The notes under the pieces were generated by a model that made no database searches, was not told the origin of the DNA, and saw only the letters and a program-made list of their open reading frames with translations. Positions 49,201 through 55,865 of a stretch of 64,000 nucleotides of DNA are shown one piece after another. The DNA comes from Typhlomys cinereus (lineage: Eukaryota; Chordata; Mammalia; Rodentia; Platacanthomyidae). The stretch covers positions 496,001-560,000 of the forward strand of contig JALPQD010000138.1 of assembly GCA_023101885.1 (NCBI GenBank), in the 5' to 3' direction. Made by a program: the position numbers and the translations under genes. Within the stretch, counting starts at the first letter, position 1. Every line of letters begins with the position of its first letter.

Positions 49201-50457
49201 GTTTTTTTATTGTATGTATTTACATGTATGGGAAGTCAGAGAGGTGTGTGCATATGTGTGCACACACCTGTGCAGGCATGTACAGAGGTGTCATTGTATG
49301 TCTTTCTCAGCTGCTTTCCACCTTACTTTTTGATATAGAGTCTTTCACTGAACCCGGAGCGCACCAATTCACTAAACTAGTTGCCCAGTGAGCCCTTGGG
49401 ATCTGCCTGGCTTTTATGTGGGTAGGGTCCTTGCACATGCATAGTAAGCACTTCATTCCTGAGTCATCGCCCTAGACCAGCATTACGCTGTGCATTTTCC
49501 TCGATGGGCATGTTGCTGCTTGTCGCTCTCACTGATGCGTCAACCTGTCACCTGAACATCTCACAGTTGCTTACCTGTTGCATCTCATTTCTCCAGCACT
49601 TGGACTTGTCAGGCTTGGTCTTGTCATTGGGTGAATCGATAGATGATTTCATTTTCATTTGTGTTTCTGTAAATTCTTTGTGTGTGTGTGTGTTTCTGTA
49701 AATTCTAATGAGCTTGAGCATCTTTCTGTTGTTTGTTCATTTTTTTCCTCTTATAAAATGCCTGTTTATGTTTCTTTTGCCCGTCATTCTGCTTGGCGGC
49801 TTTATTTATTTATTTTTTTGATTGTTGATTCTGGAGTGGAGCTTTTTAATACCTGACTGTCCTAGAACTCATTTTGTGAAGAAGGTTGACTTCAAATTTA
49901 CAGTGATTCTCCCTTCTGTGCCACTTGACTGCTGGAATTATAGGCATGTGCTACCACCATGCCTGGCTATTCATACACTTTTAATAACAAGTTGCTCTCT
50001 GTGACTCTCTTGTTAGTGTGGTCATAGAGCCCAAGGCATGGAGAGCCTGATCTTAGTAATTAACAGCACAGCAAGGCCTTAATAATATGGAAGGAGGGAG
50101 AAGAGAGGGAGGACACATCGCCACCTCTCTTAGGCTCTTCTGGCTGTGCTGATGCGTGAAGCTGTGAGCCAAGACCTCTAAGATGCCAGTGGATAGATGT
50201 GTAGGGCGGTGGGTGGGGGGGTGGAGGGTGGCTTCCTTTGATTTCTCCTTACACTTTTGGATCATAGACAGTTTTTACCTCTTGCTTATGGGGTGGACAC
50301 GTGCCAGCAAATAGCATCCTGTCTTTTGTTTTGCAGGTGGGCAGATGGAAAAGGGCCCCTGGCAGCCGCATTCTCCCCCAGTGAAGTGAAAGCTTTAATC
50401 CGTGCCTTGTTCCAGAACACAGAGAGAAGAGCGGCCGCCCTGGCGAACATTAAGTAG
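23020..50457 (+). CDS. Zw10: Zw10 kinetochore/ER-tethering protein, 16 coding exons, one frameshift
   Basis: ZW10 is part of the RZZ complex (with ROD and Zwilch) that recruits dynein and MAD1 to kinetochores for the spindle checkpoint. In interphase it is in the NRZ complex (with RINT1 and NAG) that tethers Golgi-to-ER vesicles at syntaxin 18. Coding exons: 23020-23124, 25270-25404, 27117-27218, 27402-27479, 27627-27786, 29058-29210, 29678-29869, 33185-33349, 34426-34608, 38497-38735, 41684-41755, 43895-44064, 44899-45029, 45898-46029, 46737-46939 and 50337-50457. All junctions are GT-AG. The sum is 2341 bases; removal of one base gives 2340, that is 779 residues plus stop, equal to human ZW10. 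The extra base is in exon 8 (33250-33253) and gives TGA at codon 332. Everything else is intact. Confidence 0.97.
23125..25269 (+). other. Zw10 intron 1
   Basis: The first 550 bases continue the CpG island. About 23925-24190 resembles a reversed L1 3' end (TTTATT-rich start, then a C/T-rich block). About 24285-24400 is an old B2/B3-like SINE ('gaggctggcaagatagcctg'). The remainder is AT-rich and unremarkable. Confidence 0.55.
25270..25404 (+). CDS. Zw10: Zw10 exon 2
   Basis: 135 bp, phase 0. Acceptor TCTTACAG, donor GAG|GTGAGA. Encodes [20 protein letters not shown] through LLKSRIESE, an amphipathic, heptad-rich stretch of the N-terminal helical bundle. Confidence 0.97.
25488..25770 (-). mobile_element. 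Young B2-like SINE, reversed, with (GT)n
   Basis: Reversed copy ending 'gagccacctctccagcccc'. A long GT microsatellite (about 25530-25580) is the expanded CA-tract of the element. Flanking 12 bp duplication 'cagttctgtaca' at about 25476 and 25771. Confidence 0.85.
26035..26310 (+). mobile_element. Older B2-like SINE
   Basis: Forward copy: 'agatgcctcaggggtgaagt', 'cctgagttcagatcctgga', 'cccttgggcctccataggca', a CA-rich run, then an AATAAAATAAAA-type tail. It belongs to a subfamily that differs from the CpG-rich young copies in the middle part. Confidence 0.75.
26311..27116 (+). other. Zw10 intron 2, 3' part
   Basis: Unique AT-rich intron sequence with an A15 run near 26745. No other feature is seen. 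Earlier, 25805-25890 resembles the end of a DNA-transposon or MaLR-type repeat ('ttctgttgctatgacaaaat'). Confidence 0.5.
27117..27218 (+). CDS. Zw10: Zw10 exon 3
   Basis: 102 bp, phase 0. Acceptor AAAACAG, donor GAG|GTTAGT. Encodes [20 protein letters not shown] through LLKQLQE. Confidence 0.97.
27402..27479 (+). CDS. Zw10: Zw10 exon 4
   Basis: 78 bp, phase 0. Acceptor CTCTTTCAG, donor GAG|GTATAA. Encodes [20 protein letters not shown] through QHLEE. Confidence 0.96.
27627..27786 (+). CDS. Zw10: Zw10 exon 5
   Basis: 160 bp. Acceptor CACTTCCAG, donor AAAG|GTGCTG, a weaker donor than its neighbours. Encodes [20 protein letters not shown] through [10 protein letters not shown] plus one base. 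The split Asp codon joins exon 6. The open frame continuing to about 27857 is intronic. Confidence 0.95.
27885..28150 (+). repeat. B2/B3-like SINE in intron 5
   Basis: 'ggggctggaaaggtggctca', B box 'aagttcagatccctggc', then 'tgagaccctgtctcaccaaa' and a short GT end. A different B2 branch from the CpG-rich young family. Confidence 0.65.
28513..28760 (+). mobile_element. Older B2-like SINE in intron 5
   Basis: Forward copy of the subfamily seen at 26035: 'agctggggagatgcacaggg', 'cagatccccaggtcccaca', 'tcacccttgggcctccacag' and a short CA end. Confidence 0.7.
29058..29210 (+). CDS. Zw10: Zw10 exon 6
   Basis: 153 bp. Acceptor CTTTCTGTAG, donor TTTG|GTAAAG. Encodes [20 protein letters not shown] through [11 protein letters not shown]. 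The end frame is split in Gly, completed in exon 7. Confidence 0.96.
29390..29500. repeat. AT-rich simple sequence in intron 6
   Basis: Degenerate TTTTTATTTA-type repeat with almost no G or C. No other feature is seen in intron 6. Confidence 0.7.
29678..29869 (+). CDS. Zw10: Zw10 exon 7
   Basis: 192 bp. Acceptor TTTTCCCCAG, donor CTAG|GTGTGT. Encodes [20 protein letters not shown] through [11 protein letters not shown] plus one base of Asp. Confidence 0.96.
30311..30622 (+). mobile_element. Young B2-like SINE in intron 7
   Basis: Near-identical to the copy at 11058, with only about eight body differences by eye. It has a CA/CG-rich tract, a TTGAATAAATA end and an A-rich tail. A perfect 14 bp target duplication, AAAAACTGATAAAC, flanks it (30297-30310 and 30623-30636). 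Confidence 0.88.
30640..30780 (+). mobile_element. ERV-type LTR fragment
   Basis: Reads as the reverse complement of part of the solo LTR at 21955-22480 ('catggcactccac', 'ctggagtccatgagttc') and includes a plus-strand AATAAA near 30753. Only the 3' part of the LTR is present. Confidence 0.6.
31180..31580 (+). mobile_element. Interspersed repeat family A-related, copy 2
   Basis: Shares its left part with family A ('gagctctgggcacatttg' and 'cagcccatggtgggtggg'). Its right part ('catgctggtctggcaagtaa', then an AATAAA near 31523) is shared with the copy at 59445-59865. Confidence 0.6.
31654..31999 (-). mobile_element. Young B2-like SINE, reversed
   Basis: Reversed body ending 'gagccatctctccagcccc'. 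A target duplication ACTTTTTCTTATTTCT occurs at about 31638 and 32000. It has a GT-rich tract near 31730-31795. Confidence 0.85.
32128..32442 (-). mobile_element. Young B2-like SINE, reversed
   Basis: Reversed body ending 'gaaccacctctccagcccc', with GT/GC-rich tract 32188-32230. Duplication TTGTTCTGCTTTTT occurs at about 32113 and 32443. It is the third young copy within 2.2 kb of intron 7. Confidence 0.85.
33185..33349 (+). CDS. Zw10: Zw10 exon 8, with a +1 frameshift
   Basis: Acceptor CCAATTCAG, donor GAG|GTGAGG. It begins with the rest of Asp and reads [23 protein letters not shown], then hits TGA (33253-33255). Deleting one base of GGGT at 33250-33253 restores [20 protein letters not shown] to the end of the exon and into exon 9. 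The exon is 165 bp where phase demands 164. The restored frame matches human ZW10 closely, so the coding identity is certain; only the single base is in question. Confidence 0.95.
33395..33722 (-). repeat. Old B2-like SINE in intron 8
   Basis: A short CCTT/CTGC repeat, GT-rich stretch, then 'gtgggatctgggatccgaac' and 'accactgagccatctcctta', the reversed B2 5' part. The rest of intron 8 is AT-rich and unremarkable. Confidence 0.6.
34426..34608 (+). CDS. Zw10: Zw10 exon 9
   Basis: 183 bp, phase 0. Acceptor CTCTGTCAG, donor AAG|GTACAG. Encodes [20 protein letters not shown] through TSEIHNTVK. Its last bases, together with the first intron bases, are the founder unit of the minisatellite that follows. 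Confidence 0.97.
34596..35056 (+). repeat. 28 bp minisatellite derived from the exon 9/intron 9 junction
   Basis: About 16 tandem units of 28 bases, e.g. 'acaacactgtgaagtacagg' plus 'ctctggtc', begin directly after exon 9. The exon 9 end plus intron start (ATAACACTGTGAAG|GTACAGGC) is itself the first unit, 29 bases long because it has AAGG where most copies have AAG. Copies vary at the 'tctggtc/ccgatc' end. Two late copies read TGCAGGTACAG. Read-through from exon 9 meets TGA at 34633-34635. Confidence 0.93.
35057..37205 (+). other. Zw10 intron 9, middle part
   Basis: Mostly unique sequence. A short B1-like fragment lies at about 36970-37055 ('gcaccatggtgcaggcccat', 'aagaccttgcctcaaaac'). No exon is recognised; the small open frames have no known product. 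Confidence 0.5.
37210..37625 (+). mobile_element. Interspersed repeat fragment, probably DNA-transposon or MaLR-derived
   Basis: Begins 'ttttgtcttagtttcatatt', with 'cactgctataatgagtg', and ends 'gagattgacagctgaaactg'. It resembles a widely dispersed rodent repeat that begins with a CTTAGTT motif. Classification is by memory and tentative. Confidence 0.4.
37990..38300 (-). repeat. Old B2/B3-like SINE in intron 9
   Basis: GT-rich start ('gtgcgtgcccgtgcatgtga'), 'gaggcaggacctcgtctctg', then 'ccactgagccgtctctccag', the reversed SINE 5' end. Confidence 0.6.
38497..38735 (+). CDS. Zw10: Zw10 exon 10
   Basis: 239 bp. Acceptor GAATCCTAG, donor AGTG|GTAAGA. Encodes [20 protein letters not shown], a variable acidic linker, then the conserved [20 protein letters not shown] through TTSSDQ. 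The linker (about residues 425-465) differs more from human than the rest of the protein, as expected for a loop. Confidence 0.96.
38790..39105 (-). repeat. Older B2-like SINE in intron 10
   Basis: GT-rich part, 'cttgttgttttgagactggg', and a 5' end 'ccactgagcaatctctctag'. A pure GT tract at about 39159-39186 follows. Confidence 0.6.
39245..39370 (+). repeat. B1 SINE in intron 10
   Basis: 'cccagcacttggaaggctga', 'ggcaggagaattgtgac' and 'gagaccctgtgtcagaaaa' are typical forward B1 text. Confidence 0.7.
39925..40195 (-). mobile_element. B2-like SINE in intron 10
   Basis: Reversed copy of the 26035 subfamily: 'ggaggcccaacggtgacttc', 'tatgtgggatccggatttga', 'ccctgagccatctctccagc'. Confidence 0.75.
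40231..40298. repeat. (GA)n polypurine tract in intron 10
   Basis: About 68 bases of almost pure GA with occasional GG interruptions. A B2-like fragment follows to about 40390. B1 reversed at about 40935-41040 and an ID-like fragment at 41090-41155 lie later in the intron. Confidence 0.9.
41684..41755 (+). CDS. Zw10: Zw10 exon 11
   Basis: 72 bp. Acceptor TTTCCTTTCAG, donor CACAA|GTAAGT, a near-perfect donor. Encodes [23 protein letters not shown]. Confidence 0.97.
41985..42290 (-). mobile_element. B2-like SINE in intron 11
   Basis: GC/GT-alternating tract (about 41997-42040), then 'agggccaagggtgactttga', 'acgtgggacctgggatccag' and a 5' end 'ctgaaccatctgtccagc'. Confidence 0.75.
42515..42640. 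repeat. Pyrimidine-rich (CT) tract in intron 11
   Basis: About 125 bases of C/T-rich DNA (CCCTTCC, CTCTCC runs) on the plus strand. Old SINE text flanks it on both sides. Confidence 0.75.
43170..43470 (+). mobile_element. B2-like SINE in intron 11
   Basis: 'ggttggagagatggctcagg', 'cctgagtttgtatcctgga', 'gttacccctgggcctctaca', a CA-rich end and an AATAAACAAATC tail. Confidence 0.75.
43895..44064 (+). CDS. Zw10: Zw10 exon 12
   Basis: 170 bp. Acceptor TCTTGGCCTAG, donor CTCG|GTAACT. Encodes [20 protein letters not shown] through LVPGFRRL. This is among the most conserved ZW10 segments. Confidence 0.97.
44065..44898 (+). other. Zw10 intron 12
   Basis: Unique intron with no repeat body recognised. 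It includes a 118-codon open frame (44294-44650) with no known product, most likely chance. Confidence 0.6.
44899..45029 (+). CDS. Zw10: Zw10 exon 13
   Basis: 131 bp. Acceptor TCCATTACAG, donor CAG|GTGGGA. Encodes [20 protein letters not shown] through SAASKAVRQ. Confidence 0.97.
45030..45897 (+). other. Zw10 intron 13
   Basis: About 45310-45830 has the C/T-rich and text pattern of a reversed L1 3' end ('tctatgtatctataaaaatt', 'tccatttttcctgagaggga'-like). The rest is unique. Confidence 0.4.
45898..46029 (+). CDS. Zw10: Zw10 exon 14
   Basis: 132 bp, phase 0. Acceptor CTTCCGACAG, a purine-interrupted tract and so a weaker acceptor. Donor GAG|GTGAGG. Encodes [20 protein letters not shown] through RITALE. 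Confidence 0.97.
46030..46736 (+). other. Zw10 intron 14
   Basis: Unique intron; no repeat or RNA gene recognised. Confidence 0.6.
46737..46939 (+). CDS. Zw10: Zw10 exon 15
   Basis: 203 bp. Acceptor GCAAAACTAG, lacking a strong pyrimidine tract. Donor GATCG|GTACGT. Encodes [20 protein letters not shown] through [14 protein letters not shown] plus two bases of Arg. Confidence 0.97.
47228..48330 (-). mobile_element. L1 3'-end fragment, reversed, in intron 15
   Basis: Collinear with 7950-8930 and partly with 63350-64000. It starts with a T-run and 'ttacaagcatattgagtact', and has a C-rich block 'tcgtccctcccatcccttca', then the shared 'atgcagcagtcctgccttga' and 'gatttttattgcaacttaca' landmarks. 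No ORF2 reading frame survives. Confidence 0.6.
48680..49980. repeat. B1 and B2-like fragments in intron 15
   Basis: 48680-48800 is a reversed B1 ('agaccagactggccttgaac'). 49190-49480 is an old reversed B2-like element ('tttatgtgggtagggtcctt'). 49800-49975 is a reversed B1 ('ggaattataggcatgtgcta'). 48830-49180 is AT-rich and unremarkable. Confidence 0.6.
50337..50457 (+). CDS. Zw10: Zw10 terminal coding exon 16
   Basis: Acceptor TTTTGTTTTGCAG. Encodes [20 protein letters not shown] through AAALANIK and stops at TAG 50455-50457. Ending in NIK versus KIK in human, it is otherwise nearly identical. Confidence 0.98.
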
Positions 50458-50980
50458 CTCCAGCATCCTGAGAAAGCCGCGTCTTCGCCGGCTTCATCCT
50501 CCTGTCACTCTTCTCTCCCTGGGAACCGCCTGGAGGCACCACTAGTTTGGGCAAACTGGTGCCTCCCGCAAGTGTGACTTCGCATGAGAACGTCTCACTT
50601 CCTGGCCTATACAGTGCTTTGTGTGGAACCTGGGTTGTGGGCGCCCCTCAGCTCACCCACCCTGGTGCCGCCGTCCCTGCTGAATATGAACCTGCCAGGC
50701 AGCGCTGCTTGTGCAGTTTAGGCAGCGCTGCTTGTGCAGTTTAGGCAGCGCTGCTTGTGCAGTTTCTGGGCCTCTGGGAGCTCTGTACTCTTAACGTCAG
50801 GCCCTGGCTGCAGGCAGTACAGAATTCGTGAGTTTTTTTTTTTTTTTTTTTGTGGGGACTTGGGGCACTTTATTGGCCCTTGCAGGAATGAAGGAGTCCT
50901 CTTGTAATATTTCTCTCTAGTAAATAATGCTTTTCTGAATTAAGAGTACCTTCAATCACACACGAGCTTTGACTAAAGAC
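50458..50980 (+). other. Zw10: Probable Zw10 3' UTR
   Basis: GC-moderate, non-repetitive sequence after the stop, with the 23 bp triplication at 50698-50765 and a T18 run near 50835. No canonical AATAAA is seen in the first 500 bases; AGTAAA at about 50918-50925 is a possible variant signal. The true 3' end is undetermined. Confidence 0.5.
50698..50765 (+). repeat. 23 bp x3 tandem repeat in the Zw10 3' UTR
   Basis: GGCAGCGCTGCTTGTGCAGT plus TTA, perfect twice (50698-50720 and 50721-50743) and nearly perfect a third time (50744-50765). Each unit holds AGCGCT, so each copy can form a small hairpin. Confidence 0.95.
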
Positions 50981-50984
50981 CTAA

Positions 50985-51410
50985 ATTCTTTGTATGTGTT
51001 TGTGTGTGTGTGTGTAAGAGTGTGTGTCTGAGGGTACTGTGCCTGTGGAGGCCCAAAAATGACTTCAGGGATCACCTTGGATTGCACTACCTCTTTGCTT
51101 CGCTCTGGAGTTTCCCAGGCTATGCCTTCAAGGACCAGAAGTGCAGGCTGCTGCCATTTCTGCCCAGTCTTTTTACATGGAATCTGGGATCTGAACTCAG
51201 AACCTTCTGTTTGCAAGATTTAACCCTGAGCCATCTCTCCAGACCATAAACAAATTTTCTTGGGTGCCTTGTGCCTTCATTTGCCCCTTGTTTTCTTTCC
51301 AAGACGGTCCGGCTGTGTAGACTGGTTAGCCCTGAGCTCACAATCCTCCTCCCTCAGCCCCGACAGCTGGAATTGTCAGCAGTACCGCCACCATACCCAG
51401 CCAGTACTGC
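50985..51410 (-). mobile_element. B2-like SINE and B1, both reversed
   Basis: 50985-51245: GT run, 'ggaggcccaaaaatgacttc', 'tacatggaatctgggatctg', ending 'gagccatctctccagac'. 51290-51410: reversed B1 ('gagctcacaatcctcctccc'). Confidence 0.7.
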
Positions 51411-53315
51411 TGTACGTTTGACTACCTCATTATTTCTGTGAATTCCTACTGGCATGTTTTACTATTAGAAGTCGTCTGCCTGGAACAGGCTATTCCCCTC
51501 CTGCGTTCCCATGTCTTCTAGCTCTTAGTTCTGACCTGGCTCCTTTAATCAAGTCATTCTGGTTGCTTGGTCTTTTCCTATTTTAAAGGTCATGGAAGCA
51601 GTAAAAAAGACTGGTTTTCTTCTTAGAAAGCTGGGCATAGCAATTTATTTGTCTGTAGTATTTAGTGTGTTTTATGAGAATTCAGGGAGGTGAAAAATGG
51701 TACAAACTGGTGATTTTTAATTTTTTATTTTTCCCTTAAAAACAAAGAAGTGAACTTTTTTAAGAGAGGAAGAAGGAAGGAACTGTTTTCATAGCTGGAG
51801 AAAATTCCTATTTTTGAAAATTCACACAAGTTGAAGTAACAGTCTTCTCGGCAGGTGAGTGGGGAGCTGAGGGAAAGAACTGAAATGAAGGCACCCAGGG
51901 CCATTATCCAGAGTGGGTCTCTCGTGCAGAGATGCTGTTCCTAGTGCTTGACAGGTATAGCAGTTTGGGAGTGGGAGCCTCCTTCCTCCTCCCTCCTTCC
52001 TTCCCTCTCCCCACAGCACAGAAAACCCTATTATAGTTCCTGGGCTGCATGGCCTCGGTCCCAGGCACCATGTCCCCTAACGAGGGGTGTGTAAGCCATG
52101 GCACATGGAGCAGGCCGGTCTCATCCTCCTGGCCAGGGCACTTGGTCACTGAAGAGCAGATGTGCTTTCCAGTTAGGGAGGAATTGTCTAGTTGAACATG
52201 ACAGCTGTGATCTGGAAGCTCTTGTCAGGGTCCTGGGGAGTACCTGTTCTGACTGGAAACCTAGCTCAGGATGGCCGTAGAACCTCCCACCATGGGAGGA
52301 GGGAGGGATCTGAGTCATGACTTAGCCAGTGGGTCTGGGAACTAAGCAGAAGACACCTCTTTCCAAAGAGCAACCAGAAGTATGCAGATGACGTTGAGAA
52401 AGGAGATACAACCAGTGATTTCCCAGCAGAAAGGAGACATGTTAAAAAAAGTAAGTGCAAACACGCTCCCCTTTGTAGATTCTGAATTGGCTGGACAGTT
52501 TTCCGGAAGGAGCACTGTGAAATGGAGAGCCTCCAGGTGGCGCTGTTTCCTCAGGCCCCAGAGCATCAGTAGGCAGGCATCCACCTCGTCAGGGAAATGG
52601 AAGCTGGAGAAATAAGGCTCCATTTTACTCTGCATTAATGTTTTGGCCTTGGTCAGTTCTGGAAAGGTCAACTAGACTCTGAATGGCACTTACACTATAA
52701 TCTTTAGTGTATTACCAAACATACTTGTGAGTAGATCAGACAGCATGTCATTAATGATGTTAAAAGAGGTGATCCCGTGCCTGCAAACCTTTATTGCTTT
52801 AGGCAATTTTGTCTTTTGAAAATGCCAAGTGGCACACACACTTACCTATACACTTTGTGCCTATGAAAACACTATTCCTTCACCTGATGATCGGACTCAG
52901 ATGTGTAAAGGCAATGTCAGGCAGGAAATCTCAATTCCACAATTTTCAAGTTCCAGACACAGTTTACAACAGTGCAGTCTGACCTGTGATGACCAATGCA
53001 ACATTGTCAGGCTGCTGTATGCTGTGTGTCTGGGAACTAGCAGTATCAGGTCTTCCGACTACTGTTACTTCAAAAGTCACAAGCAAATAGCTTGTTCAAG
53101 CCTCATAGCTCTATGCTATGTGTGGGTGTGCCTAGGAGTGACTTAGTGGATGGCGTTAGCTAGGAATCAGGAATGCTGGAAGGAAGCCAACAGGATATTG
53201 TCTCGAATACAAAGACATGGTGTGAAGTTGAATGGTCTTTCTAAACTGGGTTTTAAATCTCTACCCAATCATAAAACTGCTTTTGAATACTTGTGGTAAT
53301 ATTCTTATGGAGGAC
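51411..53315. other. Unique intergenic DNA
   Basis: No splice-bounded exon or recognisable repeat body. Several small open frames on both strands lack known products. Confidence 0.5.
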
Positions 53316-53319
53316 CTGT

Positions 53320-53520
53320 ACGCCGGCTCAGCTGGTAAAGGCACTTGCCATCAAGCCCGAGGACCTAATTCAAATGCCAGGGTCAGAGCTGTGGCAGAAG
53401 AAGAGAGCTGTGGCAGAAGAAGAGAGCTGACTCCTATACACTGTCCTCTGACCGCCACATGTGGGGCACATGTGTGCCCTGCTCCCTGAAATGAGATACT
53501 TAAAAATAATAATAATTTCC
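53320..53520 (+). repeat. B2/B3-like SINE with a 20 bp internal duplication
   Basis: 'ccggctcagctggtaaaggc', 'cctaattcaaatgccagg' and a tail with AATAATAAT. 'gagctgtggcagaagaagag' occurs twice in direct tandem (about 53387-53428). Confidence 0.7.
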
Positions 53521-54094
53521 TCTGGGAATTTCTAAAAATCATACAAAGCCCTAGGGTCAAGGAAATTTTAACCTCACAAATTATCACATGATTTATTAGA
53601 CAATAGCTAGCCATCATTTCAATTATCCACAAGTCCAGTTACACAAGCCTGCCTAGCGTTAGGGAGGAAGACAGCTGTGCGGATGAGCTGTGTATGAGTT
53701 TGTCACGCCTCTTCAAGAGTCAGATGTCCTGGGTTTTTGTTTAGTACAAGCGTTGGTAGGAGTAAATGGGTTTTCCCTCTTCCCACTGTTAAAAAAGAGA
53801 CGAATGGAGGCTGGTATCTACCTCCCCCTTACCAGGCATGTAAGACTTGCTGTATTCATTCCACTTTGTTGGGTGGTGGGCACCGAAATGAATATGAAAC
53901 ACAGCTCCCCGAACAAAACTTTCTGCCCTCTATTCATTAAGGTTATAGAGACCAAAAAAATAAATGTTTGCTTGAACATACTCAATGCCACAGCAAAATG
54001 AATGTATCAACTGTGGTAAGGATTAATAACTGCAATAAATGGGATGCTGGTTTGTGTGGATATTTAGATGGTGATGGCTAAGAACCTTCCAGAA

Positions 54095-54365
54095 CTGGGG
54101 AGATGGTTCAGGGGTTAGAGCCTCTTCCTTGCAAGCTGAGTTTGGATTCCCCAGAACCCACATAAAACGTCAGGTGGGTATGGCAGTGGCCTGTAATTCT
54201 GGCCCTGGAAGATGGAGCCTGGGACACCCCAGAGCAAAGCAATAAGGTAGAAGAGTAATCCAGTATGGTTCCTGATGTCACCCTTGGGTATCCACAGACT
54301 CACACGCTCTAGTGCCCTCTTGTACACACACTGGCACACAATGTAACATACACACATTTTAAAAA
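54095..54365 (+). mobile_element. B2-like SINE
   Basis: 'actggggagatggttcaggg', 'gagtttggattccccagaac', 'tcacccttgggtatccacag', a CA-rich end and an A-run. Confidence 0.7.
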
Positions 54366-54799
54366 AACAAAGGCCTGGTGAGTTAAAGTGGTGAAGATCA
54401 CCAAACAGCAGAAGAAGAGCAAGATTGTATAGGCCATGGCAAACATGTTATTTTATTCTTACTTAAGATAATTGAACAATATCTACTAATTTCAAAGAAA
54501 CTAAAAAAAAAAAAAATAAGGACGCATATATAAAACTAGTATGGTGAGCCCCTGTGCACATTGTCATGCAGCTTTAGTGATCTCACACCATCTGGACATC
54601 TGCTGCCCTCCTCTCCCTTGCCTGCTCTTGCATGCACACCCCACAGGTCACTGCAGCCAATGCTAGCATTTCAAAGTTGGGGGCTCATTCCATGCTGTTT
54701 CCAGTAAAGTGCTCCCCTTAGCTTCCTCACCTGCCCCTATGAAACTATACACTTCCCTTCCTCTTCCTGCCATCTCAGTTCTCCACTCAGGCTCCCCCT

Positions 54800-55081
54800 A
54801 TATATTTTTTTTATTTATTCAATTGTGCTTGTGTGCACATGTGTGTATATGTGTGTGTGTATATGTGTAGAACCATGGGCAAATTCAGGAACCATCATGG
54901 ACTTCCTCCACCTCCTTGTTTACTCTGCCCCCGGATTCACAGGCTCCTCCCTACCAGGACCAGAAGCGCAGGCCACCCCCACTTCCGCCTGGCCTCTGTA
55001 CGTGGGGTCTAGGACCCAAACTTAGGACCTTCTTCTGCCTGCAAGGCAGAGGCTTAACCCCTGAGCCACCTCTCCAGCCCC
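54800..55081 (-). mobile_element. Young B2-like SINE, reversed
   Basis: Reversed young-type body ending 'gagccacctctccagcccc'. Near-match target duplication GGCTCCCCCTAT / GGTTCCCCCTAT lies at about 54789 and 55083. Confidence 0.8.
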
Positions 55082-55254
55082 TGGTTCCCCCTATGTTGAC
55101 CCTATTTCTAGTTCCTGTGCACCTCAAAAGCAACTGACTGCTGACTCGTGCCTCAGTTTCCCCTTTGTTTCCTTTCCTATTCCTTAGCCATATGCTCCTG
55201 CTAACCCAATCCCATGATGTCAGCGTGTTTGAAAGGAGAGAGGGAAAGAGAGGG

Positions 55255-55865
55255 TATTAGGGTTCTGAAGAAACAATCTATAGAATGTAATATATATGTT
55301 TATTAAAATAACTCACAATAAAAAATAGTGTTCTTCAAAGTAGCCACCTGCAGCCAACTTGCTCTTCACCAGAATATTTCACAAAGCCAAAAGATCCCAG
55401 AAGGTCTCAAGCCTTTACTTCTCTGGAGGGTCGAAGATGATGGGTTCCGACGTCGGCGAACAGCTGGGCTTCGATGTCAGCGATGAACAATGAACAGGAG
55501 CAAGGCCTAGAGACCAAACTCTAAAGGCAGCAACAATGTGGTGGAAAAGATGAAGTTCCAAGTCAGCCAAGGATGGAGGCAGCAACACAGCAACAAAGAA
55601 GGTCACGATGCTCTAAAAGTGAACGATGCTCGCAGAGTGGACTCCACAGCAAATTGACACGATAAGGGAAGAGCAAGTCCTTCCTCCTTACACTTCCTAT
55701 TATCTGGTCCGCTACTGGACAGTACCAACCACTATGGGCTGGGTTTTCCGTAACAATCAATCAAGTACTTGCAGGTTTGTTCTGGGCTTAACCCAACCAC
55801 TAATTCTCCACAAATGTGCCCAGAGCTCAAACCCTCACCTGTCAAGTTAATACTTGTACCTAACT
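55255..55865 (-). mobile_element. Interspersed repeat family A, copy 3 (full-length-looking)
   Basis: Reverse complement aligns with 13355-13960 through nearly all its length. Outer ends are 'gtattagggttctg' (plus strand left) and 'gtacctaactataac' (plus strand right), which share a short inverted TTAGG-like motif. There is no coding frame. An AATAAAC-type motif lies near one end. Confidence 0.65.

Noticed and set aside
23020..50457. Zw10 as a pseudogene
   Set aside because: One extra base is the only lesion. All 16 exons, all splice sites, the promoter and conserved synteny are intact, so this is the true orthologous locus with either an error or a rare allele.
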